A stretch of DNA of 64,000 nucleotides from an uncultured Hyphomicrobiales bacterium (GCA_903930435.1 CAIYYN010000042.1:1-64000), one strand, 5' to 3'; positions 19,873-29,904 are shown, numbered from the stretch's first letter. Made by a program: numbers and translations. The notes: generated by a model from the sequence alone, not told the origin.

Positions 19873-20634
19873 GATCCGGACAACCCCCGCAAATCAATAC
19901 GAACAGATAAGCCGCCTTATATAATATGACCTCTTTAAAATCCTTTTCACGACTTAGAATTGATGAAATAATGTTTTCAATGTCTCTCGCAATGGCCAAT
20001 GAATGGTCTAAAGCCTAGCGACCGAAAAGTGGAACCGGACCGATATAAGAAGGTCGACGCCTGTTCGCTTATGCACGAACGGCAAATGCAGGGAACGGGA
20101 CAAAGGCAGATGCCAATTGATTTGCTTATCAGATCGATGGTTCGCGTCACAAACCGCTTCGAAATGGCCGATCGACTTCCAAATCTGCAGGCCGTCGGAG
20201 GGAACGCAGGCTCGGCATTTGTCAGCGCATGACGTGTTTCGGATGCGGGGAATGCGCCCAAGAATGCCGGAATCAGGCAGTATCGGTTTGGAGCGTGGTA
20301 ACCTTTTGATGATAGACTTTGATGTTAATCGTCTGGGTGCTTGGCAAGCTTGAAGTCAAGACCTATCTTGATGGTCGAGGTGTTCTGTCACCTTGGGCAG
20401 TCCGATCAGGACAACAGGGTGATCGAGGCGGTGATCGTTGATATCAATTCGGTTGCTGTATCATTGAACAAGTAGCGCGGCTGCAAGAGCGCGTTGGGAA
20501 ATGGAAGCTTTCGACGCCGACGATCGGCGCAGCTTGAAGACATTCTATTTGATAAACAGTTCGCTGTTTCTCGGAAACGGATGTCATCGGGATACGACAG
20601 ACGAGCCGGCTTGGCTGGCCAGATGGGACATTGA
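19873..20634. other. Intergenic region before ftsH, no supported gene
   Basis: A 762-bp gap. Several short frames exist but none has a good ribosome site or recognisable motif. At 20022-20038 the sequence CCGAAAAGTGGAACCGG resembles a fragment common in rhizobial intergenic repeats (from memory). The ftsH promoter must lie in the right-hand part. Confidence 0.4.
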
Positions 20635-22563
20635 ATGAACGCCAACTTCCGGAACTTCGCGCTGTGGGTAATCATCGCCCTGTTGCTGATCGCGCTTTTC
20701 CAATTGTTTAATCGCCAGGACCGCAGCGCCGGGCCAGTGAACCAGATCCCGTACTCACAATTCCTTGCTGATGTCGATCAGGGCAAAGTGCGCGACGTCG
20801 ATATCGTCGACCAACAGGTCACCGGCAAATACACGAATGGCGGTGGATTTCAGACCACGGCGCCACGCGGCGATTCCTATGTGAACCAACTGGTGGCAAA
20901 GAACGTGACGGTGACCTTGCGTCAGGCTGGCGAGACCTTCAATCTGGTCGGCGCGATCCTGAACTGGCTGCCAATGCTGATCCTTGCAGGCATCTGGATT
21001 TTCCTGATGCGCCAAATGCAGGGTGGTGGCGGCAAGGCGATGGGATTTGGCAAATCGAAGGCCAAGCTCCTGACCGAAGCCCATGGTCGCGTCACATTCG
21101 ACGACGTCGCCGGGATCGATGAAGCCAAGGAAGACCTGATCGAAGTCGTCGAATTCTTGCGCGATCCGCAGAAGTTCCAGCGGCTGGGCGGTCGTATTCC
21201 GCGCGGCGTGCTTCTGGTCGGCCCGCCAGGCACCGGTAAGACACTCACAGCACGTGCCGTTGCCGGTGAAGCAAATGTCCCGTTCTTTACCATTTCCGGC
21301 TCGGATTTCGTCGAAATGTTTGTCGGCGTTGGCGCATCGCGCGTCCGCGACATGTTCGAACAGGCCAAGAAGAACGCACCCTGCATTATTTTCATCGACG
21401 AAATCGATGCCGTCGGACGGCATCGTGGCGCAGGATTGGGCGGTGGCAACGACGAACGCGAACAGACGCTCAACCAGCTTCTGGTCGAGATGGACGGGTT
21501 CGAGCAAAACGAAGGTGTCATCATCATCGCGGCAACCAACCGCCCCGACGTCCTTGATCCCGCCCTGTTGCGTCCAGGTCGCTTTGACCGGCAGATCACG
21601 GTGCCGAACCCGGACGTCAATGGTCGCGAGAAGATCCTCAAGGTCCATGTCCGCAAGGTTCCCCTGGCCCCAGACGTTGATCTGAAGATACTGGCTCGCG
21701 GCACCCCGGGCTTCTCGGGAGCTGACTTGATGAACCTCGTCAACGAGGCCGCCCTGCTGGCCGCACGCCGCAACAAGCGGATTGTGACCCATGCAGAGTT
21801 CGAAGATGCCAAAGACAAGGTCATGATGGGCGCGGAGCGCAAATCAATGGCCATGACAGAAGAAGACAAGCGCAACACCGCCTATCATGAGGCTGGTCAT
21901 GCGATCATCGCGCTGATCCTCAACAAGGTCATCGACCCGATCCACAAGGCGACCATCATCCCGCGTGGCCGGTCGCTCGGCATGGTCATGACCCTGCCGG
22001 AAAGCGACCGTTTGAACTGGTCTTACGAGAAGGCAGTTGCACGCCTGGCTCTTGCGTTTGGTGGACGCGAGGCAGAGATTTTCAAGTTCGGACCGGAAAA
22101 GGTCACGAACGGAGCGGTGAGCGACATTCAGCAGGCGACGGCGATCGCCCGAGCCATGGTCATGGAATGGGGCATGAGCGAGAAGCTCGGTCGCGTTCGG
22201 TATCGGGCGAACGAACAGGAAGTATTCCTTGGTCATTCGGTTTCCCAGACAACAAACATGTCGGACGAAACCGCAAAGCTGATTGACGAGGAAGTCCGTC
22301 GCCTGGTGGAAAATGGTGAAGGTGAAGCACGTCGCATCATCACCGAATATGCCGAGCAGTTCGAATCGATCGCGCAGGCACTTCTCGAGTTCGAAACCCT
22401 CACAGGTGACGAATTGCGTGATCTCATGAACGGAAAGCGGCCAAACAGGAATACTGACGGCGAAGGCTCTGTCTCCCCGCGCACGTCGGCGGTTCCGACC
22501 ACGTCCAAGCCGAAAAAGGCTGACGACGGTGAGCCAGAGGCTGGCGTGCCGCAACCGGGCTAA
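20635..22563 (+). CDS. ftsH: ATP-dependent zinc metalloprotease FtsH
   Basis: Membrane-anchored AAA+ protease that degrades LpxC-type regulators, sigma-32 and misassembled membrane proteins. Two membrane helices (residues about 7-22 and 105-125) flank a periplasmic domain. The AAA domain has Walker A GPPGTGKT (from residue 197) and Walker [14 protein letters not shown], the second region of homology RPGRFDR, and the zinc site HEAGH (419-423). The 642-residue length is normal; the Pro/Ser-rich tail is disordered. It has its own terminator. It lies near rpoH, whose product it often degrades. Confidence 0.97.
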   Translation: MNANFRNFALWVIIALLLIALFQLFNRQDRSAGPVNQIPYSQFLADVDQGKVRDVDIVDQQVTGKYTNGGGFQTTAPRGDSYVNQLVAKNVTVTLRQAGETFNLVGAILNWLPMLILAGIWIFLMRQMQGGGGKAMGFGKSKAKLLTEAHGRVTFDDVAGIDEAKEDLIEVVEFLRDPQKFQRLGGRIPRGVLLVGPPGTGKTLTARAVAGEANVPFFTISGSDFVEMFVGVGASRVRDMFEQAKKNAPCIIFIDEIDAVGRHRGAGLGGGNDEREQTLNQLLVEMDGFEQNEGVIIIAATNRPDVLDPALLRPGRFDRQITVPNPDVNGREKILKVHVRKVPLAPDVDLKILARGTPGFSGADLMNLVNEAALLAARRNKRIVTHAEFEDAKDKVMMGAERKSMAMTEEDKRNTAYHEAGHAIIALILNKVIDPIHKATIIPRGRSLGMVMTLPESDRLNWSYEKAVARLALAFGGREAEIFKFGPEKVTNGAVSDIQQATAIARAMVMEWGMSEKLGRVRYRANEQEVFLGHSVSQTTNMSDETAKLIDEEVRRLVENGEGEARRIITEYAEQFESIAQALLEFETLTGDELRDLMNGKRPNRNTDGEGSVSPRTSAVPTTSKPKKADDGEPEAGVPQPG

Positions 22564-22593
22564 TGGCGCAACCCATTGATGACCAATCTGAAT

Positions 22594-22626
22594 ACGGCCC
22601 CTCGATAGCGTTCGGGGGGCCGTTTT
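22594..22626 (+). terminator. Intrinsic terminator of ftsH
   Basis: ACGGCCCC (22594-22601) pairs with GGGGCCGT (22616-22623), then TTTT. It lies 31 bp past the ftsH stop. Confidence 0.85.
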
Positions 22627-22815
22627 CATTGGCTCGCATAAAGCTGTGCCCAGAGTCCTATTTCTGAATGCTCATGACATTATCAATTCATTAACACTAA
22701 TAATCACGGTTAAGATTTATAGTTAAGCGCATCTTAAGAGTTGGGTGCGACAGTGTTGTCTGATGGTTCCTGCGTCGGATGAGATACCGCCGGGAATGAC
22801 AAACAGGGCTGTTCC

Positions 22816-23541
22816 ATGTGCGTCTATAAAACAGTTGCTCTCCTGATCGCCGTTCTTGCAGCAACGCCAACTGCCTCGTTGGCTGCAGACATGGCGGCTC
22901 GTCCGCCGGTGATCACAGCTGAGTCGGTCGTTCCCGATGAAACAGGTGCGGGATGGTACCTGCGCGGAGACATCGGTTACGCGAGCAACGTCGCACCTTC
23001 TATGTCTTGGCAAACAACGTCATACAGTGGCAATCGTGCTGCAAATTCTGGCACATTCGATTTCGGGCTCGGCTATCGGTTTACCGAAAATCTCCGCAGT
23101 GACGTGACGCTGGATTTTCTGACCAGTCATCGCGTGCTGGGCGCATTGAATGCTACAACAACCGACACCCTTAACCAGGACATGACAGCCGTTCTCGTGA
23201 ATGGCTATTATGATATCGGCAAATTTATGGGCATTACCCCCTACATCGGCGCAGGCATCGGTGCTGCCCGAATCAATGCCGATCAACTCACCCGGTCAGT
23301 CAACGGCACAACCACCTATGTGTTCAACAGCGCCAGCAATTATACTCTGGCTGCGGCAGCAACAACAGGATTTAGTTTCGATATCGGTCATGGCCTGCAG
23401 GCAGACCTCGGCTATAAATTTGCATGGTTTGGCAATAGCACCACAGGACTTGAATCAACTTCTCATCTGACCAGCAAAGTCAACATTGGAAATAGCACGG
23501 TGCACGAGCTTAGATTTGGCTTGAAATACTTTATTAATTAA
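22816..23541 (+). CDS. Outer-membrane beta-barrel protein (Omp25-like), copy 1
   Basis: Protein of 241 residues with a Sec signal peptide (cleavage near SLA-AD) and alternating beta-strand pattern of an eight-stranded barrel. The mature start GWYLRGDIGY, the repeated VNGYYDIGKF and TPYIGAGIGAARI, and the final aromatic HELRFGLKYFIN are hallmarks of the Omp25/Omp31-like outer-membrane family of Hyphomicrobiales. It is a paralogue of the next gene. A short CAGGG site precedes the ATG. Upstream sequence is AT-rich. Likely structural or host/surface role; no specific function can be read. Confidence 0.88.
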   Translation: MCVYKTVALLIAVLAATPTASLAADMAARPPVITAESVVPDETGAGWYLRGDIGYASNVAPSMSWQTTSYSGNRAANSGTFDFGLGYRFTENLRSDVTLDFLTSHRVLGALNATTTDTLNQDMTAVLVNGYYDIGKFMGITPYIGAGIGAARINADQLTRSVNGTTTYVFNSASNYTLAAAATTGFSFDIGHGLQADLGYKFAWFGNSTTGLESTSHLTSKVNIGNSTVHELRFGLKYFIN

Positions 23542-23748
23542 TTTTTTCATTGAATTTTTTTGACGTAACTCATTTTATTTGAAATTTTGTTGCATCCAAA
23601 TTGATCCTATCAAGCATTATTATCATTTTTTATTCTCTTAACAAAATTTACTGTTAATTAACCATAATTCGAGAAAATCGATACTGTGATTAGATGGTTA
23701 TGAACCCCCGCACATGTGGTGGTCGACCCCTGCTACAGGATCAAGCAG
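23542..23748. other. Strongly AT-rich spacer between the two barrel genes
   Basis: About 200 bp made largely of A and T, with long T and A runs, in an otherwise GC-rich window. No GC-rich terminator stem follows copy 1. It probably holds the promoter of copy 2 and could be a binding region for an AT-preferring silencer such as MucR/Ros; this is inference. Confidence 0.5.
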
Positions 23749-24705
23749 ATGACATGTATGACTCGTTTCCTATTGACCGCAGCCATGTTTTGCGGCGCGA
23801 CATATGGAGCAGAGGCGGCCGACCTGTCGCAACCACCTCCGGTTATCAACTACCCGGCTCCAGTTACTGCTGATCCCGGTCCGACCGGATGGTATCTGCG
23901 CGGTGATGTTGGCGTTGGTATTGTAAACAGCTCAAGCTGGTACGAGAGCAGCATTGATTCGCCGTCGGCTGGCGTCACGACCGGTTGGATCAACAAATCG
24001 GTTAATGACACGGCCTTTGTTGATGCCGGCGTCGGCTATCAATTCACCGACAACCTGCGGGGTGACGTCACGCTCCAGTATCGCACCGCGACATCCTTCC
24101 AGGGCGGCAATTACATCAAAAACAACACGACACAGGCGGTCGGCGAAAATTCCATTACGGGTGCGACGTCATCTGTAATCGGGCTGGTGAATGGCTATTA
24201 CGATATCACACATTGGAATGGCCTGACCCCTTATGTCGGTGCTGGTATCGGCTTCGCATATAACCAGATGCACGCAACTTCGACCCAGCAAGGCGGATTT
24301 AGCCCGAACGAATACGGCGTTTATCCCACGGGCGGACAGACCAATCTGGCATGGGCACTGCACACTGGTTTATCCTACGACATCAATTCGCGGCTCAAGC
24401 TCGAAATGGGCTATTCGTTCCTGAACTACGGCGATACCAAAGCTGGCCCGTTGACCTGTTATGGCTCATCGACGCCTGTCGCCTGTAACGACATGTTCAA
24501 AATCCATAGCCTGACGTCCAGTGATTTCCATCTTGGCATGCGCTGGTTGCTTGATGGTCAGGCAAGCGGTTCATCCTCCTATCAATCCAACTTCCAGTCA
24601 AACTGGCAGCAACCAACCACATTCCGCCAGTCGTCGACCAGCTATCAGTCTTCGTCGGCACCGGTTTATCAGGGCGGCCAGACACCGGTTGTTGCCCGTT
24701 ACTGA
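23749..24705 (+). CDS. Outer-membrane beta-barrel protein (Omp25-like), copy 2 with tail
   Basis: Paralogue of the upstream barrel, 318 residues. Signal peptide cleaves near AEA-AD, then a Pro-rich stretch and GWYLRGDVGVG begin the barrel. VNGYYDITHW, LTPYVGAGIGFAYNQM and FHLGMRWLL match copy 1. Unlike copy 1 it has a tail of about 45 residues rich in Ser, Gln and Tyr after the last barrel strand (SSYQSNFQSNWQQP and following). ATG at 23749 is preferred (AGGA 8 bp upstream) over the GTG at 23716. Barrels of this family normally end with the last strand, so the tail is unusual. Confidence 0.87.
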   Translation: MTCMTRFLLTAAMFCGATYGAEAADLSQPPPVINYPAPVTADPGPTGWYLRGDVGVGIVNSSSWYESSIDSPSAGVTTGWINKSVNDTAFVDAGVGYQFTDNLRGDVTLQYRTATSFQGGNYIKNNTTQAVGENSITGATSSVIGLVNGYYDITHWNGLTPYVGAGIGFAYNQMHATSTQQGGFSPNEYGVYPTGGQTNLAWALHTGLSYDINSRLKLEMGYSFLNYGDTKAGPLTCYGSSTPVACNDMFKIHSLTSSDFHLGMRWLLDGQASGSSSYQSNFQSNWQQPTTFRQSSTSYQSSSAPVYQGGQTPVVARY

Positions 24706-24872
24706 TCGAGCAATGAACCCACACCCAGAACGGCGTACCAGGAATGGTGCGCCGTTTCTGTATAAGCTTGGCTTACGAAGAGGCAATGACCGAGCGTCAC
24801 ACCGCCCAAGGATTGCATCCACAAAAACATCCTCTTCCCCGTTAGAAGCTTGCCTTTTAGTGACCGTTAGGT

Positions 24873-24915
24873 TAATTCGCCTTCCGGGACACCCCTCCCC
24901 ACCGGGGGGCGCCCA
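24873..24915 (+). promoter_or_regulatory. Candidate serC RNA motif in the serC leader
   Basis: A GC-rich hairpin region (ACCCCTCCCC with CCGGGGGGCG nearby) lies just before the serC ribosome site GAGAGG. Its position and base content fit the serC motif reported upstream of serC in Alphaproteobacteria (Rfam RF00517, from memory). The hairpin could hide or expose the ribosome site. Confidence 0.55.
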
Positions 24916-24933
24916 TCTGAGAGGATGGATCAA

Positions 24934-26103
24934 ATGACAAGCATACTGAAGCCGGGCGCAAAGCCCGCAAATCCGCATTTTTCATCCGGCCCATGCGCAA
25001 AGCGTCCTGGCTGGACCGTTGAAGCCCTCAACGACGCCCTCGTCGGCCGGTCTCACCGCTCAAAACCAGGCAAGGCAAAGCTTCTCGAAGCCATCAATCT
25101 GACGCGCGAAATTCTGGGCGTACCGAGCGATTATCGTATCGGGATTGTGCCGGCCTCTGATACCGGCGCGGTTGAAATGGCGATGTGGTCGCTGCTCGGC
25201 GCACGACCCGTGGATATGGTTGCCTGGGAATCCTTCGGCGAGGGCTGGGTAACCGACGTGGTCAAACAGTTGAAGCTGACGGATGCACGCGTTATCACCG
25301 CACCTTATGGCGAGTTGCCGGATTTATCAGCGATCGACACGAAAACCCGCGACGTTGTCTTCACCTCGAATGGAACGACGTCTGGAGCCCGCGTCGCCAA
25401 TGCAGACTGGATCGCAGCTGATCGCGAAGGCCTCACCATCGCCGATGCGACGTCGGCGGCATTTGCGCAGGATCTCGATTGGGCCAAGCTCGATGTCGTC
25501 ACCTTCTCCTGGCAGAAGGTGCTTGGTGGTGAAGCTGCGCACGGCATGCTGATTCTCAGCCCGCGCGCGGTCGAACGGCTCCTGACGTACAAGCCTGCAT
25601 GGCCCTTGCCAAAAATCTTCCGTCTCACATCAGGCGGCAAGCTGATCGATGGCATCTTTGTCGGAGAGACGATCAACACGCCTTCCATGCTCGCAGTCGA
25701 AGACTATCTCGACACGCTGAAGTGGGCCAATTCGATCGGCGGCCTGAAGGCGTTGATCGGGCGGGCGGACGCGAACACGAAAGTCATTGCGGACTGGGTT
25801 GCACGTACGCCATGGGCGGAGTTCCTCGTCAAGGACCCGGCTATTCAGTCGAATACATCGGTGTGTCTGACCATCGCCGATCCCGACATCAACGTGGATC
25901 AGATCGCGGACTTCGCAAAAAAGATCGTCTCGCTCGTTGAGAAGGAAGGCGCTGGATTCGATTTTGGTTCCTATCGGGATGCACCACCAGGACTGCGGAT
26001 CTGGTGTGGAGCAACCGTCGATGCAGCCGACGTCGCGATCCTGACGCAATGGCTCGATTGGGCCTATGCAGAAGCCAAGGCAGGCCTCGCGAAGGCGGCC
26101 TGA
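24934..26103 (+). CDS. serC: Phosphoserine aminotransferase
   Basis: PLP enzyme that converts 3-phosphohydroxypyruvate and glutamate to phosphoserine and 2-oxoglutarate in serine synthesis. The 389-residue sequence belongs to the rhizobial/archaeal branch: it opens with [14 protein letters not shown] and has [16 protein letters not shown] and the PLP-binding Lys in [18 protein letters not shown] at 24934 is preferred because AGAGG lies 9 bp upstream; the ATG at 24925 abuts that site. It is followed by serA after a strong hairpin and is preceded by a likely RNA control element. Confidence 0.95.
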   Translation: MTSILKPGAKPANPHFSSGPCAKRPGWTVEALNDALVGRSHRSKPGKAKLLEAINLTREILGVPSDYRIGIVPASDTGAVEMAMWSLLGARPVDMVAWESFGEGWVTDVVKQLKLTDARVITAPYGELPDLSAIDTKTRDVVFTSNGTTSGARVANADWIAADREGLTIADATSAAFAQDLDWAKLDVVTFSWQKVLGGEAAHGMLILSPRAVERLLTYKPAWPLPKIFRLTSGGKLIDGIFVGETINTPSMLAVEDYLDTLKWANSIGGLKALIGRADANTKVIADWVARTPWAEFLVKDPAIQSNTSVCLTIADPDINVDQIADFAKKIVSLVEKEGAGFDFGSYRDAPPGLRIWCGATVDAADVAILTQWLDWAYAEAKAGLAKAA

Positions 26104-26119
26104 GGGTTTGATAAATCTC

Positions 26120-26162
26120 GACAGCCGAAGCGTCAGGCTTCGTGTCCCCAGCTTCGGCTGTC
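26120..26162 (+). promoter_or_regulatory. 12-bp perfect hairpin between serC and serA
   Basis: GACAGCCGAAGC (26120-26131) pairs perfectly with GCTTCGGCTGTC (26151-26162). A shorter competing hairpin GAAGC-GTCAG-GCTTC (26127-26141) uses part of the same left arm. No T-run follows, so it looks like an RNA stability or attenuation element rather than a plain terminator. Confidence 0.6.
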
Positions 26163-26303
26163 AGTTATCCCATGCCTCGAAGAACTGGCACCCGTCGCGC
26201 CTTCCAACTTGAATGAAGGCGGCAGTCGTTAGCCCTTCAAACTCTGAAGTTGCTCGGCCCGGCACACTGCCGAGGGCCTTGAGCCTACAATCAGGAAACA
26301 CCG

Positions 26304-27893
26304 ATGTCGGCACCACGCGTTCTCATTTCTGATCAACTTTCACCGACTGCCGTGCAGATCTTCCGGGATCGCGGCATTGATGTCGACTATCAGCCGAACC
26401 TCGGCAAAGACAAGGAGAAGCTCGCAGAGATCATCGGTGATTACGATGGCCTTGCGATCCGCTCGGCAACCAAGGTCACGGCGAAGCTTCTTGAAAGGGC
26501 GACCCGTCTCAAAGTCATCGGGCGCGCCGGCATCGGCGTTGATAACGTCGATATACCAGCGGCAACGCAGCGCGGCGTAATCGTGATGAACACGCCATTC
26601 GGCAATTCGATCACAACGGCCGAGCACGCCATCGCCATGCTGTTCGCACTGGCCCGGGAACTGCCTGCGGCCGATACCTCGACACAGGCTGGCAAGTGGG
26701 AAAAGAACCGCTTCATGGGCGTCGAAGTGACGGCCAAAACGCTCGGCATCATTGGTTGCGGCAATATTGGTGCCATCGTTGCTGATCGCGCTGTCGGCCT
26801 CAAGATGAAGGTCATCGCCTTCGACCCATTCCTCAGCCCGGAGCGGGCCATGGCGCTCGGCGTTGAAAAGGTCGAACTCGATGATCTCATCAAGCGGGCT
26901 GACTTCATCACCTTGCATACGCCGCTGACCGACAAGACCCGCAATATCCTGTCGGCAGACAGCATTGCGCGTACCAAAAAAGGCGTTCGCATCATCAATT
27001 GCGCCCGTGGCGGACTTGTTGACGAGGTCGCGTTGCGCGCCGCACTCGACAGCGGACATGTAGCGGGTGCCGCCTTTGACGTGTTTGTCGAAGAACCAGC
27101 TGTCACCAACCCGCTGTTTGGTCATCCAAACGTGATCGCCACGCCGCATCTCGGCGCATCGACGACGGAAGCACAGGAAAATGTGGCGCTGCAGGTGGCC
27201 GAACAGATTTCGGATTACCTGATGCGCGGTGCGGTTCAAAACGCACTGAACATGCCATCAATTACGGCTGAAGAAGCCCCGAAACTGACACCTTTTGTCA
27301 AGCTGGCCGAACTGATCGGATCATTTGCAGGTCAATTGACGGATTCCGGGCTCACGGGCGTCAGGCTCGAATATGAAGGCGAAGTAGCAAGTCTCAACAC
27401 GCGGGCCCTCACAGCCGCCGCCCTGACGGGTGTTCTGAAGCCCTCACTGGACTCGGTCAACATGGTCTCCGCGCCCGCGCTGGCCAAGGAGCGCGGATTG
27501 CACGTTGAAGAGGTCCGCCGTGATGATCGCGGGACCTTCGACAGCCTGTTCCGTCTGACAGTCAAGTCAGACAAACTGGAGCGGAGTGTCGCAGGCACGG
27601 TCTTCTCCGATGGAAAGCCGCGTATTGTAGAAATCAAGGGCATTCAACTGGATGCCGAATTCCAGCGGTCTATGCTCTACGTCACCAACAAGGACAAACC
27701 TGGCTTTATCGGTCGCCTCGGGACGCTTCTCGGGGAACGGGGGATTAATATTGCCACCTTCGCCCTTGGCCGCTCGGCGCCGGGTGAAGATGCAATCGCG
27801 CTCATCGGGATCGACGCACCGGCAGATCTCGGTCTCATCGAAGGCGTTGCTGCCCTCCCGAATGTCATCCAGGTCAAGCCACTGTCATTCTGA
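26304..27893 (+). CDS. serA: D-3-phosphoglycerate dehydrogenase
   Basis: First enzyme of serine synthesis; oxidises 3-phosphoglycerate with NAD. The 529-residue long form has a substrate domain, the NAD-binding motif GIIGCGNIGAIVADRAVG, the catalytic Arg/Glu/His set (NCARGGLVDE, HLGASTTEAQ), an intervening domain and a C-terminal ACT domain (GFIGRLGTLLGERGINIATF) that may give serine feedback. AGGA lies 7 bp before the ATG. It shares the transcription unit with serC. Confidence 0.97.
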   Translation: MSAPRVLISDQLSPTAVQIFRDRGIDVDYQPNLGKDKEKLAEIIGDYDGLAIRSATKVTAKLLERATRLKVIGRAGIGVDNVDIPAATQRGVIVMNTPFGNSITTAEHAIAMLFALARELPAADTSTQAGKWEKNRFMGVEVTAKTLGIIGCGNIGAIVADRAVGLKMKVIAFDPFLSPERAMALGVEKVELDDLIKRADFITLHTPLTDKTRNILSADSIARTKKGVRIINCARGGLVDEVALRAALDSGHVAGAAFDVFVEEPAVTNPLFGHPNVIATPHLGASTTEAQENVALQVAEQISDYLMRGAVQNALNMPSITAEEAPKLTPFVKLAELIGSFAGQLTDSGLTGVRLEYEGEVASLNTRALTAAALTGVLKPSLDSVNMVSAPALAKERGLHVEEVRRDDRGTFDSLFRLTVKSDKLERSVAGTVFSDGKPRIVEIKGIQLDAEFQRSMLYVTNKDKPGFIGRLGTLLGERGINIATFALGRSAPGEDAIALIGIDAPADLGLIEGVAALPNVIQVKPLSF

Positions 27894-27962
27894 TCACGAT
27901 CCCGCAATGGCGAGCCATGAGTGGCTTCGTCCTTGTGGATTGATATGTTTACGGGAACGAGA

Positions 27963-28868
27963 TCAGCGGCGTTGCGCCCAGGCAATGCCGCCGAGGACGA
28001 GGACGAGTGCCGTTGCCTGATACCAGCCGAATGGCTCGCCCAAAATCAGCACCGACAAGGCCGAGCCGAAAACCGGGACCAGGTTGACAAAGATGCCAGC
28101 TCGGCCAGGTCCAATTAATTCAATTCCGCGCATATAAAAGATCTGTGCGAAGAGTGACGGGAACAGTCCCACATAGAGGACGACGCACCAGCCGATTGGC
28201 GTTGGCCAATACGACTGGCCTGCCGCCAGCTCGACGCCATAAAGCGGAGCCGCCATCGATCCCGCAATCGTCGCAAGCACAGTGAAGAGCCCAATGCCAG
28301 AGACATCCGGTCGGCTTTTAAGTGCAACGGTGTAGGATGCATAGCAGGCACAGGCGACAAGCATCAGAAGATCGCCAATGGCGAATTTCAAGCCGAGGAC
28401 TGTGGCGATGTCACCCTTTGATGCCACAATCGCGATCCCGGCGATCGTGACCACGACTCCGACTGTCTGTGCGTTCCGAATCGGCGTGCGGTGGAAAACG
28501 AAAGCGCCCAGAAGCACAAAAACCGGAATTGCTCCCTGGATAATCGTCAGATTGACCGCCGAGGTCGTGTAAGCCGCGACATACATGATCGCGTTGAAGG
28601 CTGTCAGGCCGATAATACCGAGCATCAGCAGAAAAGGTATACGTGTGCGCAGAACGGGCCAGTCTGCGCGAACCTGCTTACGATAAAGAACACCAAGCAC
28701 GGTGATGGGAATGACCCAACGCAAGGCCGTCAGCGCCATTGGTGATATCTGACCAATGGCAATCCGGCTTGCAACCGCATTGCCGCCCCAGAACAGGGAG
28801 CATAGCGCCAGCAATATATAGGGCTGATCGTAAAGTAGGTGGCCTAATCGGACAGCCCGAGCACGCAT
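27963..28868 (-). CDS. DMT-superfamily (EamA) transporter
   Basis: Integral membrane protein of about 301 residues with ten hydrophobic helices arranged as two EamA repeats. The first starts near PYILLALCSLFWGGNAVASR and the second near IGDLLMLVACACYASYTVALKS. Family members export amino acids, purines or other metabolites; the substrate is unknown. Frames start at GTG 28871 or ATG 28868; I use the ATG. It is a single gene converging with serA, with 69 bp between the stops. Confidence 0.9.
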   Translation of the reverse strand: MRARAVRLGHLLYDQPYILLALCSLFWGGNAVASRIAIGQISPMALTALRWVIPITVLGVLYRKQVRADWPVLRTRIPFLLMLGIIGLTAFNAIMYVAAYTTSAVNLTIIQGAIPVFVLLGAFVFHRTPIRNAQTVGVVVTIAGIAIVASKGDIATVLGLKFAIGDLLMLVACACYASYTVALKSRPDVSGIGLFTVLATIAGSMAAPLYGVELAAGQSYWPTPIGWCVVLYVGLFPSLFAQIFYMRGIELIGPGRAGIFVNLVPVFGSALSVLILGEPFGWYQATALVLVLGGIAWAQRR

Positions 28869-28974
28869 CACTGATCACTTTGTTATTTTTGTCGCGCACG
28901 ACTGATCAGATCGCGCCGAGATCGTCAAGCTGCATCAGGTTCACGGGCCGTGCATCTAACACATGTCAGCCTTG

Positions 28975-29904
28975 TCAGGCAGCGACCGTCCCTGCGTCAG
29001 TCGAGCCCGGTTCAATTGTTGCTTCAATCGAATCGAATGCAGTAACCCGGTTACGACCGTTCTGTTTCGAACTGTAGAGTGCCAGATCCGCTCGCTTCAG
29101 GAGCGTCCGGATGGATTCTGTTATCGGTCCCGAAGCTATTCCGGCACTGACCGTTACCCGGATAGGCTCCAGCGCCGTGTCAAATTCGAGCCCCGCGATC
29201 ACCTTGCGCAAACGATCGATAACCTCGAAGCCCTCTTCAGGCGTTTGCCACTCCAAAATGATCCCGAATTCCTCGCCGCCAAGGCGCCCGACAACCGAAC
29301 TGCAATTGTTCAGTTCTTGCGCAACAGTGCGGATCACGTCGTCGCCGACATCATGGCCATAGGTGTCGTTGACACGCTTGAAATGATCGATGTCAACAAT
29401 GATTGCGCTGAGCGGCATCTTCATTTCAATGGCCCGGTCACGCGCGGCGGCGGCTTTCTCAAGAAAGGCACGCCGGTTCAGCAAATCCGTCAAGGGATCG
29501 CGGTTAGCCAATCGAATCAGCTTGCGCTGGGCGGCAAGCAACCGCTCTGCAGCACGCAAGCGTGCATGAAGTTCCTGGTCATTCGGCGGCTTGGCGATGA
29601 AGTCGTCGGCACCACTATCGAGCGCCCGCTCCAGGGAATGTCCATCATATGTTGACGACATTGCGATCACATAAAGTGCACGCGACTCTCCAGCCAGCAA
29701 TCTGGCTTCCCAACAAACCTGCAACCCGCTAATCGTCAGTGATTCAAAGCTGGTGATGACCAGTTCGACAAACTCGTCCGCTTCAATATACTTTATCGCC
29801 TCTTCACCGTCGCGAAACTCGTAGACTTCATGACCGCGCTGCCGAAGCATTGTGCTCATGATCTTGAGGCCGACTCGGCTTTGCTCAACGAGGACGATTC
29901 GCAT
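28975..29904 (-). CDS. Diguanylate cyclase with degenerate receiver domain
   Basis: Protein of 309 residues: receiver-like domain (1-120), linker helix, then a GGDEF domain. The active motif reads GGEEF, a functional variant; DPLTDLLNRRAFLEKA and DIDHFKRVNDTYGHDVGD are the metal/GTP sites. The usual RxxD inhibitory site before GGEEF is absent. In the receiver, the acidic pair reads EQ at residues 7-8 and the phosphorylation Asp position reads Ser (TSFES, about residue 52), while the Lys in FIAKPP is kept, so phosphorylation is unlikely. ATG at 29904 has AAGGA about 5 bp upstream. It should make cyclic di-GMP. Confidence 0.9.
   Translation of the reverse strand: MRIVLVEQSRVGLKIMSTMLRQRGHEVYEFRDGEEAIKYIEADEFVELVITSFESLTISGLQVCWEARLLAGESRALYVIAMSSTYDGHSLERALDSGADDFIAKPPNDQELHARLRAAERLLAAQRKLIRLANRDPLTDLLNRRAFLEKAAAARDRAIEMKMPLSAIIVDIDHFKRVNDTYGHDVGDDVIRTVAQELNNCSSVVGRLGGEEFGIILEWQTPEEGFEVIDRLRKVIAGLEFDTALEPIRVTVSAGIASGPITESIRTLLKRADLALYSSKQNGRNRVTAFDSIEATIEPGSTDAGTVAA

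Noticed and set aside
20406-20675. Minus-strand frame crossing the ftsH start
   Set aside because: No motif, no ribosome site, and it overlaps the ftsH start codon region.
20755-21792. 345-codon minus-strand frame inside ftsH
   Set aside because: Complete overlap with ftsH on the other strand; no domain.
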